Source: Acetobacteraceae bacterium (GTDB taxonomy: Bacteria > Pseudomonadota > Alphaproteobacteria > Acetobacterales > Acetobacteraceae). From it: a stretch of DNA of 64,000 nucleotides. The stretch's first letter is position 1; each line of letters opens with the position of its first letter. Where the stretch lies: NCBI GenBank assembly GCA_004843165.1, contig CP039459.1:499501-563500 (forward strand), read 5' to 3'. The notes under the pieces are model-generated. The model saw only the letters and a list, made by a program, of their open reading frames with translations, was not told where the DNA came from and did no database searches. The position numbers and the translations under genes are program-made. Shown in pieces: positions 19,568-27,533 of this stretch.

Positions 19568-19598
19568 AAAAGCCCCTATATTTCATAGGGGCTTTTTC
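19568..19598. terminator. Bidirectional terminator between nemA and the immunity gene
   Basis: AAAAGCCCCTAT pairs with ATAGGGGCTTTT around a short loop and is followed by TTT on the plus strand; on the minus strand the arm ends in TTTT. It serves nemA and probably also the leftward toxin-immunity transcript. Confidence 0.8.
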
Positions 19599-19660
19599 TT
19601 AACGCATTTGGTCTTTAAATTTTTACTTTTCATAGATTTCTTGGAAATCTTGTTAGCAAG

Positions 19661-20062
19661 TTAAAATTCTTCGCCATATCTTTCCTGAATGGCTTTTTCT
19701 AAGAGATTTTGGAGATCTGCGAGCCATTCCAAAGGCGAGAGATTCTGATATTCAGGCACAAGAACAATCCAAACATCTTCTAGGAAATCCTCTATATTCA
19801 GTTTTCCCTGTTTAACAGCCCAAGTCATCTCTGCCAGTTCTGCCTGAACTTCTTTAATGGTTTCGTAATCATACCCTCTTACGGCAACTGGTATCGTCTC
19901 TGCCGCTGTTTCCCCATCTCCAAGTTCATCCAAAACAGAGTAATTTAAATATGAACGGAAAAAATCAGGTAGTTCAGGAAAAATTCTTTTCCAAAGATGA
20001 CCTTCTGTTAAACCATCTGCGTCATGAAGTTCTGTTTTATCAATATAATATTTTTTATTCAT
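19661..20062 (-). CDS. Candidate immunity protein of the second toxin cassette
   Basis: A 133-residue acidic cytosolic-type protein without signal peptide. I do not recognise a specific family, although its size, acidity and Trp/Leu-rich tail (LSPLEWLADLQNLLEKAIQE) resemble CdiI-type immunity proteins. Its position is the main evidence: it starts 17 bp after the end of the RNase-like toxin domain on the same strand and is the last gene of the cassette. It remains intact although the toxin frame is broken, as expected if the immunity protein still protects against toxins delivered by relatives. Confidence 0.6.
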   Translation of the reverse strand: MNKKYYIDKTELHDADGLTEGHLWKRIFPELPDFFRSYLNYSVLDELGDGETAAETIPVAVRGYDYETIKEVQAELAEMTWAVKQGKLNIEDFLEDVWIVLVPEYQNLSPLEWLADLQNLLEKAIQERYGEEF

Positions 20063-20079
20063 TTTAACCTCATTCTCCT

Positions 20080-21048
20080 TTATGGCAGTAGTTCAAGGGT
20101 TTCTACATAAAAACCCTCAGGATTATTCTTTGTCCGTTTGATTAAAAATTGTACTTTTTTAGCATCTTTCACAATAGAGCTGCCCTGTTTGACATATCTG
20201 CCAATCTTTCTTCCCATATCCAGCTCAAGCCAAACCTTCTCTCTTTTTCCGGCTAAAAGTCTTCTTAACTCTGCCTGATTTTCAGGCTTATTCAAAGCTT
20301 TGGCGTAGCTCTCTATTAAAGTTTCCATATTTTGAATTGCTGAAGCGGATTTGCCTGTTTGCGCCCGTTGAATAAGATGAACATCTGTCATGCCCGTTGG
20401 ATTATGCGCATTGCCTTCTATCAGGTGACGCTCTAAAAGATGCCCCTATTTCTCATAGCTTTCAAAGAGTTCTTTGCTCGGCTTTGGAAGGCGAAGATCT
20501 ATTTTAGAGAGCGCTTCTCTTTCTAATTTCGCTTTTTCTACCGATGTTTGCGGATTGGCTTTGCTCTTATCCGCATATTTATTGACATGCTCTTTTGGAG
20601 AAGAGGCTTTGCCTTTTTTTTCAAAGAAATTTGAAAGCGTTTTTTCTTCTTTCAGAACATTCTTGGGGGCACCCGCAAGCGCCTTTTTGGCCTCCTCTTC
20701 GGCAAGAAATTTAGCGAAAAACGCCAGTGTTTCTTCGGAAAAACCATAAGCAAGCTTTAAGCCTTTTAAAATTTTCAAACTTGCCGTTGATGGGGTCGGT
20801 AAAAAATCTGAGAAGTCAGGCGCAGGATAAATCGCATCTTTTAAATAAGATCGATCGCTTTCCGCTTTTTTCGGCATATCGGATTTTGGAGAGCTTTGTT
20901 TTTCGGTTACTTTCGCTGAGGGAGGGACAGAGAGGCTGGCATTTTCTTCCGTTGTAAATCGTCCGCCTGTGCTGTCAGGCGATCCGGTGGGGAGATGGTT
21001 AGGATTAAAATCCTGTGCCAGTGTCTTTTCTTTTGCGCGCCGCCACAT
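20080..21048 (-). pseudogene. Orphan polymorphic toxin, RNase A-like C-terminal domain, disrupted
   Basis: Two fragments in one frame are separated by a TAG at 20446-20448 (SYEK-stop-GHLLERH). The N-terminal part repeats the opening of the intact toxin upstream: GGPCGWMWRRAKEK, LAQDFNPNH.P.GSPDSTGG. Next comes a charged Lys/Ser/Ala-rich linker. After the stop, GHLLERHLIEGNAHNPTGMT, VHLIQRAQTGKS, LELDMGRKIGRYVKQGSSIV and NNPEGFYVETLELLP resemble CdiA-CT RNase A-like toxins (a GH..ERH His motif and a terminal YV.T...P strand). In the frame of the conserved opening there is no ATG; the codon at the matching start position reads ATA (about 21116), so translation would have to begin internally at MWRR. 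The toxin is thus probably not made in full. The RNase assignment is from motif resemblance only. Confidence 0.7.
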
Positions 21049-21063
21049 CCAGCCGCACGGCCC
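20962..21063 (-). repeat. Toxin-leader direct repeat, copy 2
   Basis: This 102-bp segment matches 22319-22420 without gaps and with only scattered substitutions. It encodes GPCGWMWRRAKEK through GSPDSTGG in both toxin genes. Such shared DNA ahead of variable toxin domains is a natural site for homologous recombination and cassette exchange. Confidence 0.85.
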
Positions 21064-21104
21064 GCCTGCTTTTCCAAAGGCTGAGTATCCTTCATCCCCC
21101 TTAA

Positions 21105-21629
21105 TTATTTCTTTATTCTGACGACACTTTCAGGTGGCTTCGCAGATAATTCGCCATCCAATTTTCTCATAGCAACAGCCTTCATCGCATTATCTCTGCG
21201 AGAAACACCGATTGATTGTAAATCAATCCATAATTCCCCTGATCCCACAGGCAAATATTTCGTATTATGAAATTCATAAATTTCACCAAAATATTTAACG
21301 GAAAGGCGTCGATCTCTTCCGCTTACATTTTCCCGTGTTAAAGAAATGCTGATATTTTCATTATCACCGCTTAAAAAAGGCCTTCTTTTTTTTAGAAAAG
21401 GTAATGGATCTCCTTCAATTTCATCTTCAATATAATAATTATAATAATTTGAAACGGTTGCATTTCCTAAATAAGCGACTTCATAAAGATAGACATGCTT
21501 AGAAAGCTGTTTTTTGAGATACAGCTCTCTTGTCTCCACACACCAGAAAAGAATATCGCTGCCAAAAGCAAAACAAAATAAAATGAGAAGCAAGGAAAGC
21601 GTTAAAGCAGAATGAAAAAATTTAAACAT
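21105..21629 (-). CDS. Candidate membrane-anchored immunity protein of the first toxin
   Basis: A 174-residue protein with one hydrophobic N-terminal segment (SALTLSLLLILFCFAFG) that could be a signal anchor, followed by a mostly beta-predicted soluble part (about residues 45-160). It begins 2 bp after the stop of the first toxin on the same strand, the usual place of an immunity gene. No family is recognised. A membrane-anchored, outward-facing immunity protein would suit a toxin acting in the periplasm or at the envelope, but the topology is inferred only from hydrophobicity. Confidence 0.6.
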   Translation of the reverse strand: MFKFFHSALTLSLLLILFCFAFGSDILFWCVETRELYLKKQLSKHVYLYEVAYLGNATVSNYYNYYIEDEIEGDPLPFLKKRRPFLSGDNENISISLTRENVSGRDRRLSVKYFGEIYEFHNTKYLPVGSGELWIDLQSIGVSRRDNAMKAVAMRKLDGELSAKPPESVVRIKK

Positions 21630-21631
21630 TT

Positions 21632-22456
21632 TTATCCCGCCTGCGTATAGCCAAGCATTCTCGCATATATAATCCCCCTTTTTATTTCATTTTGATCTTT
21701 TGGGTCGTCGCCATAAGCACATTTTGTCTTTTCCTTATCCATAGGGTCAAGAATATTGTTACTATCTTTATCAATGGGAGAGAGACACGAACTTAAAACA
21801 TGCCCTGAATCCTCTGGAGAGCGGTTTGACCATACTTGATACCCTCCTGCTGCTCTTAAAAGAAGCTCTTCGGGAAAACCACACGCCGTCCCCACAACTC
21901 CATAATGAAAATTACCGAAACTCTCTAACTCAGAATGACCTTGTTTGTAATCCCAAGGCCCTCCTGTCCGCTCCATTGAGGCAAACCAATATAAATTTTC
22001 CAATGCTGACCCGCTTAAATCTTTACTTAGCTGACAACGTCGATAGGCTATCACCATATTATTCTGCAAAGTTTTTAATCCATTAGGAGGCATATGATCT
22101 GGAAATTTAAACTCTAAATCTTCATCATATTTATTATCTTCATCTTCCTCACTCTGTGTTTTAAAAGGCAAATTATTTTTACTTTCCCCTGTTACTGTCA
22201 GCGCTTCTTTTCCCTTTTTCTGCGTTGATTGTGTGGGAGGCTCTGTGTGTATTTTATTCTCAAAGTAATTTTGTATTGAAATTTCTGCACTTGAAGCACT
22301 CTCTTTTGGGGAAAACTGTCCGCCTGTGCTGTCAGGCGATCCGGCAGGCTCATGATTAGGATTGAAATCCTGTGCCAGTTTTTTTTCTTTTGCGCGCCGC
22401 CACATCCAGCCGCAAGGCCCCCCTATAGGGTATTCCCATGCGTCATCTTCTATCAT
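21632..22456 (-). CDS. Polymorphic toxin, C-terminal domain resembling bacterial toxin 44
   Basis: The 274-residue product opens with MIEDDAWEYPIGGPCGWMW and RRAKEKKLAQDFNPNHEPAG followed by SPDSTGGQF, a pretoxin-type motif of the FNPN..PAGSP.GGQF kind seen before toxin domains in polymorphic toxins. Residues about 55-125 are a low-complexity charged linker. The C-terminal domain (about 130-274) has NLYWFASMERTGGPWDYKQ, SFGNFHYGVVGTACGFPEEL and LLRAAGGYQVW, which resemble the bacterial toxin 44 (Ntox44) family by recollection. No delivery domain (Rhs, PAAR, two-partner secretion) is present, so the export route is unknown. The candidate immunity gene follows at 2 bp. The gene starts about 35 bp after the terminator of the type III system. 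Confidence 0.65.
   Translation of the reverse strand: MIEDDAWEYPIGGPCGWMWRRAKEKKLAQDFNPNHEPAGSPDSTGGQFSPKESASSAEISIQNYFENKIHTEPPTQSTQKKGKEALTVTGESKNNLPFKTQSEEDEDNKYDEDLEFKFPDHMPPNGLKTLQNNMVIAYRRCQLSKDLSGSALENLYWFASMERTGGPWDYKQGHSELESFGNFHYGVVGTACGFPEELLLRAAGGYQVWSNRSPEDSGHVLSSCLSPIDKDSNNILDPMDKEKTKCAYGDDPKDQNEIKRGIIYARMLGYTQAG
22319..22420 (-). repeat. Toxin-leader direct repeat, copy 1
   Basis: The same 102-bp segment as at 20962-21063, in the same orientation and without gaps. It lies at the 5' end of the intact toxin gene. Confidence 0.85.
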
Positions 22457-22488
22457 TTTAATCTCTATTTTATGTCTAAGTTAAATCT

Positions 22489-22522
22489 AAAAACCCCGTG
22501 CCGATAAGGGGGCACGGGGGTT
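22489..22522 (-). terminator. Terminator of the type III mod-res operon
   Basis: On the minus strand CCCCGTGCC pairs perfectly with GGCACGGGG around an 8-nt loop and is followed by TTTTTAG. It lies about 65 bp past the res stop and separates the restriction system from the toxin cassettes. Confidence 0.85.
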
Positions 22523-22588
22523 CAAAATAACGCTAAAATGAATTTCTGAAAATCGGGGAAGTAGATCACCCTATGAGACAAGACACCC

Positions 22589-25354
22589 TTACTTAAGCCC
22601 CTCAAGAGACCTCACTGTCTTATAACGAACATCCTCTTTTTCTGCTAAGGCAAAGAATTTCTCACCACAGACCATTTTAAAATTTTCTTTTCCTCGCCGC
22701 TCATCTTCCTCTAAAGACGATTTCGTTTCAGCAACAAAATAAACACGTTTTTCTTTCTCAAAAATCACCGCCCAATCTGGATTATAATTGCCTAGAGGCG
22801 TTTTGATTTTATATTGACGAGGCAATTTAAAGAAAAATTTAACAGCCTCATCTGAAGAGCAGTCAAGAGCAAATTCTTCCTCAACCTGACTGTCTAATTG
22901 GACACATGGCGAGAAAGACTTTCCTGTTTTTCCATGTTCAATTTTATGCGCTTTAAGCAACGTTTTCTTCAACTTTTGAGCAGATTCTAAGTCAGGAAAA
23001 ATTTCACTGCGCCAGGTTATGTAATCTTCTTCTAACAAAGAAATTTCATAAGTTTTGCCGTTGCGTTCATATTGAATGCCCTCCTCAATCTGATCTAAGA
23101 GCGCCGTTTTTAAAATCTTAACGGCCACCTCTAAAAAGCCCTGCGGATTATCCAATAGCTCTCCTAGACGACCTGATTCTCTTAGAATAAAACATAAAGA
23201 GGCACGGGTAATATCAACCCGCTCTTGAATGTATTTATAAATATTAGGAACCTCAGGCCTTTGCATAAGCGTTGCATCAAATTGTCTTCGATCCACAACG
23301 TTAAGGTCAATCTTTCCCCTTTGATCCATTTCAACGGAGGCCGTCTCGGACAAAATTTTTGCCTTTTGGACTTTGGGATATTGCCCCTTGTCCAAAAATA
23401 AAGACAAAGCCCGTTGCCTGAATTTTTCGCTATCTAAAGCGACCCGATAAGAGGCCTTATAATTAATCCTCTCCCATATTTCATGAAGAAGTTGCCTCTC
23501 TTCCTTTGTTAAAGGATCACTTTTAACCTTCACACGATCTTTTGCGTTTTTAAGCGGAAGAGATTCTTTTGAACCTGTCTCCTGTTCAATATCCTCCTGC
23601 AACGCTTGGGCAAATTTTTCATAGGATTCATTGGGAATAATCGTCAAAACATTAATTCGCTCATCCCCAATACGCTCCCCCTTTTGATTGACGCAAAGAC
23701 GTAATCCCCGACCAATTTCTTGCCGTTTTTTAATCTGGCTTTGTGTCTCATTAAGCGTGCAAATCTGAAAAACATTCGGATTATCCCAGCCTTCCCTAAG
23801 GGCAGAATGACTAAAGATAAACTGTAAGGGCGTCTCTAAGCTTAAAAGACACTCTTTTTCTTGCATGATAAGCGCATAAGTATTGGTATCGTCTGCATTC
23901 CCTCGCTCCGTACTATCTTTCCAATTACCCTTTTTATCCCCTGCAAAATACCCATCATGTACCTTTGAAACATCATACGGAATAAGATGAGGATATTTCA
24001 GTTGGTATTTTTTAAAGGCTTCCTCAAACCATTCGGAAAATTTTCCAGCGACCCATTCGCCGATATCGTCCTTGATACGGTAGTTGGCGACCTTATCAAT
24101 AAAAAACAGACTTAAGACTTTAATGCCTTTAGGATGCAGTATTTTGGCTTTTTCAAAATGATGCGCAACGGTTCGCTCAATTTGTATCCGCATCATATCA
24201 TCGCTTAACCCACCCTGCGTTTCACCAAGGGCAAGTGTAATGCCATTATCAAATGTAATCTCTTTTTCACTTATCCTGCTTAGAATATAATGGTTTTGAT
24301 AGGCTTCCCGCTTTTTCGATTTTACAAATAAATCTTCTCCAAACTTTAGAGAAATACGTCCTCTTACAACGCCGTTTTTGCCATTTTTATCGACTTCAAA
24401 CGTCGCAGTACTTTTATCGGGCTTAATGGAAAGCAGTTTTAAATAAGGCCCATTCTGATCATTAAAACTTTCATTGCCATTCACCTCAATTTTCTTAACC
24501 AAACCTTGGCGATAAGCCTCAACGGGATTGAGAGAATAAAGAAGATTTTGCGCATTTTTATGCGTAGCGGAATAAAAAATCTGACAAAGCGGATGAAGAG
24601 ATTTTAAAGCCTCTTGCCGCTTGGGAGTCTCAAAATTCTGCGCCTCGTCAATGATAACAATCGGATTTGTATCTGCCAGATAATCCATCGGTGCAAAAGC
24701 ACGTTCCCCTGCCTGATTGATTTTATTCTCATCCTTAGCAAAGGCATCAATATTAATAATCAAAATACTGAGAAGGTTATTTTCAGCAAAAGATTTTAAG
24801 AGATTTGGATATTTTGAATCATAAAGAATTTCTTTAAAAGGCACATTTTTATAAAGCGCCCTGAAATGATCCCGCATGATATCGATGCTTTTCATCACAC
24901 CTTCTCGAATAGCAATCGAAGGCACCACAATCACGAATTTCTTAAATCCATATTGTTTATTTAATTCAAAAATTGTTTTGAGAAAAACATAGGTTTTTCC
25001 TGTGCCTGTCTCCATTTCAATGGAGATGGATAAATCTCTCACAGGTAAAGGCGGCATTTCCTCTAGGGTGGGACAAGGCTTTGAAAAAATCATTTCAAAA
25101 CCGTTTATATTTTTAGAAAATATGCCATTTTTTTGCTGAACTTCTAAAATATTTTTATCTATTGCCTGTGCTGAAAGCTCTAATTGATTAGCCGTAATCC
25201 CCAAATCAAGCTGACTCCCTTGAGCAAAATTGAGGATTTTAGCACTTTCAGCTCCCTGCCCTTTGAATACGTCCACAACCGCTTGCACAGCTTTTGTTTG
25301 ATAGGCTTGGGTTTCAAAACGGAATTTTAGGCCCTGTTGTAATTTTTGGCTCAT
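22589..25354 (-). CDS. Type III restriction endonuclease subunit Res
   Basis: Res is the ATP-dependent translocase and nuclease of a type III system and acts in complex with Mod. The 921-residue protein has a superfamily 2 helicase core: Walker A in SIEMETGTGKTYVFLKTIF (around residue 115), the DEAQ box in PIVIIDEAQNFET, motif III SATH, and motif VI in KKRQEIGRGLRLCVNQ. The C-terminal nuclease domain shows the PD-(D/E)xK pattern in NYNPDWAVIFEKE and VYFVAETKSS. No frame break is seen. Its ATG overlaps the mod stop (ATGA), so translation is coupled to mod; in the OFF state of mod, translation of res may also fall. Confidence 0.93.
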   Translation of the reverse strand: MSQKLQQGLKFRFETQAYQTKAVQAVVDVFKGQGAESAKILNFAQGSQLDLGITANQLELSAQAIDKNILEVQQKNGIFSKNINGFEMIFSKPCPTLEEMPPLPVRDLSISIEMETGTGKTYVFLKTIFELNKQYGFKKFVIVVPSIAIREGVMKSIDIMRDHFRALYKNVPFKEILYDSKYPNLLKSFAENNLLSILIINIDAFAKDENKINQAGERAFAPMDYLADTNPIVIIDEAQNFETPKRQEALKSLHPLCQIFYSATHKNAQNLLYSLNPVEAYRQGLVKKIEVNGNESFNDQNGPYLKLLSIKPDKSTATFEVDKNGKNGVVRGRISLKFGEDLFVKSKKREAYQNHYILSRISEKEITFDNGITLALGETQGGLSDDMMRIQIERTVAHHFEKAKILHPKGIKVLSLFFIDKVANYRIKDDIGEWVAGKFSEWFEEAFKKYQLKYPHLIPYDVSKVHDGYFAGDKKGNWKDSTERGNADDTNTYALIMQEKECLLSLETPLQFIFSHSALREGWDNPNVFQICTLNETQSQIKKRQEIGRGLRLCVNQKGERIGDERINVLTIIPNESYEKFAQALQEDIEQETGSKESLPLKNAKDRVKVKSDPLTKEERQLLHEIWERINYKASYRVALDSEKFRQRALSLFLDKGQYPKVQKAKILSETASVEMDQRGKIDLNVVDRRQFDATLMQRPEVPNIYKYIQERVDITRASLCFILRESGRLGELLDNPQGFLEVAVKILKTALLDQIEEGIQYERNGKTYEISLLEEDYITWRSEIFPDLESAQKLKKTLLKAHKIEHGKTGKSFSPCVQLDSQVEEEFALDCSSDEAVKFFFKLPRQYKIKTPLGNYNPDWAVIFEKEKRVYFVAETKSSLEEDERRGKENFKMVCGEKFFALAEKEDVRYKTVRSLEGLK

Positions 25355-27371
25355 AGAATTTCGAGCTCCACACCTAAATCTTCCAATTCTAATTTAAGAT
25401 TGGCCAGCTGTTCGTCTGATTTTTTTCCCTCAAAACACTGATCTAAAATCACGAAACGAGGCGACAAAGCTTCCTCATCTAAAGCATATTTAATCTGCCG
25501 TAACTTTTGGAGAATTTCCGGCGCATAAGGTGTTAAGCAAATAAAGAGTTCTGGAAGCTTTCCTTCTTCTCCACGCCTTTTAATACAATGTAAGATATTT
25601 CCATCTGAAAGCGGTTCCTCATGATGCAAGGCATCCACATGTAAAAGCCCATAGCCGGCTTTAAGAACGATTTCCGAAAGTAAATTTAACGGATTGGAAA
25701 TTTCCGTATTTTCTTCCGCCAACATTTCAAGCTGCTTTTCAAGTTCTTCCTGCGTTTCAATTTCTGTACGCCATTGCTTAAAATTGGATTTTGTTAATTT
25801 AAAATCAACGCAAGTGAGATTTTCACTTTCCCCTTTTTCTTGAGAAAATTTTTTAATGACTTTTTCAATACGTTCCCGTGTAATTTCAGAAATAAAACGA
25901 TAGCCTGCCTTGTAAGCCTCGTGCTTTTCTTCAATTTGTTCGGGAAGCTGTACAGAAATCGAACGGCGCTTTCCGCCATCCTCAGCATTTAACGCCATTA
26001 CCGCATGGGCTAACGTCCCCGACCCTGCGAAAAAATCTAAAACAAGAGAGTCTTTATCTGCTCCCATCTGCAAAAGTTGTATGAGCGTTTCTATAGATTT
26101 TGGAAATTGAAAAACTTTTGCACGATTTCCAAATAAATTGTTTAATGAAGCCTGCCCTTTCTCCGTATGAAAGGACTTTTCCACCCAAATAGACTTTACC
26201 TGTTTTGTTACTTCGCCATCTTCATTTTTTGCGTAGTTTTTGCGATAAATTTTCCACTTTCCGCTAACTTTTTTAGCAACTAATTTATTTATTTCCTCTT
26301 TTGCTTTTTCAATCCCCCATGTCCAGCATCCCTCAAACCCATCTTCCCAATCGGGGTAAATAGACTCAGCATCTTGTAATTTTTCTACAGAAATAAGGCC
26401 TTCAGAAGTTACAAAAAATGGATAATATAAATTTTTTCTATTATGCTTTCCAAATTCACGATGTGTATTCCGAAGCTCCAGTTCTCGATAATGTCCATAA
26501 GTATCGTGTAGCCTGTAATTCTTCTCAACTTCATCTTGGCCTTTTAGAATATTAAGCATTCCTTTCTTCAAGGAATTTTTGGAATATCCAAAAATATATT
26601 CATGACAATTTGCAACATATTTATCTTGTGAACGTCCTTTAGGATTACAAAGTAACGTTATTTGGCACAAAAAATTCTCTTCTCCAAAAATTTCATCGCA
26701 TAAAAGTTTTAAATTTGCCTGTTCGTTATCATTAATCGAAATAAAAATAACGCCGTCATCCCTTAAAAGATTTCGGGCCAGAAACAGTCTCGGATACAGC
26801 ATGCTTAACCAAGCTGAATGATAGTGACCGCTTTCTTTTGTATTTTTTTGGAATCTAATTTTTAAATTGCCGTTCTCATCCCGTATTCCAGCCTCTTTAT
26901 CGTACGCTTTACGGGAGGTTTTATAATTATCGGGATAAATAAAAGAATCATTGCCTGTATTATAAGGCGGATCAATATAGATCATCTTTACCTTGCCGAA
27001 ATAGCTTTTCTGCAAAGCTTTCAAAACAGGTAAATTATCCCCTTCTATCAGGGCATGATCGGCTATTTTAAGGAAATTTTTATTCGGATTAAGCGGCGCT
27101 AAAGTCTCGCTCGTCGTTTTCCCAACCTCTTGCCGTGCCTCAGACTTTCCTAACCAGTTCAGTGCATAATATTCATGCTGTGCTTGGATGGATGGATGGA
27201 TGGATGGATTTCTAATAATGACGCTAATCTGTCAAGCGAAATCCGACCATCAACCAAAATTTCTGGAGCTAATTGTTTTAAAGTTTTAAATAAAGACTTT
27301 TTCTGCTCACCGCTTAAATCGGGACTAAAACCTTCTATGTCATTTTCTAAGTTACATTTATCTTTTGTCAT
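25351..27371 (-). CDS. Type III DNA adenine methyltransferase Mod, phase-variable, present in OFF frame
   Basis: Mod recognises and methylates the target of the type III system. The frame starting at 27371 encodes 70 residues (MTKDKCNLENDIEGFSPDLS...LLEIHPSIHPSK) and stops just after a six-unit GGAT tract (27186-27209). The rest lies in another frame and begins QAQHEYYALNWLGKSEARQE, then APLNPN, DHALIEGDNLPVLKAL, motif IV IYIDPPYNTGNDSF, the AdoMet-binding motif LDFFAGSGTLAHAVM, and ends at 25351. Adding one repeat (seven) or removing two (four) restores a continuous protein of about 674 residues. The segment from 25351 to 27024 alone retains the catalytic motifs but lacks about the first 100 residues. 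The target-recognition region (about 27024-26200) has no frame break. OFF here means no full-length Mod unless there is slippage or a subpopulation. Confidence 0.88.
27186..27209 (-). repeat. Tetranucleotide tract (GGAT)6 inside mod
   Basis: Six perfect tandem copies of GGAT on the plus strand (ATCC on the coding strand), reading IHPSIHPS. Because four is not a multiple of three, gain or loss of a unit changes the mod reading frame. Confidence 0.97.
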
Positions 27372-27533
27372 ATAGCGATTGCCCCAGCTGTAAAATGCCT
27401 ATTTATTTTGAAATCAAGTCTATTTATATCCTTCTCTGTTTTGAATAACATTCTTAAATTAAGACAAAAATAAAAAAATATGTTATTTCAAAATAAAATC
27501 TTTGTTTTATCCGTGTGCATTTTTTAGGCCTCT

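Noticed and set aside
4121-20448. Recoding of TAG as a sense codon, because two accessory genes (the GT61 remnant and the second toxin) carry in-frame TAG.
   Set aside because: TAG is used as a genuine stop elsewhere in the window (for example the EnvC-like gene and rppH). The GT61 gene also has a frameshift and the toxin has lost its start codon, so simple decay explains both.
27159-27371. A stand-alone 70-residue protein upstream of the type III methyltransferase.
   Set aside because: Its frame joins the Mod frame when one tetranucleotide repeat is added, and its content fits the N-terminal region of type III Mod proteins, so it is the 5' part of mod.
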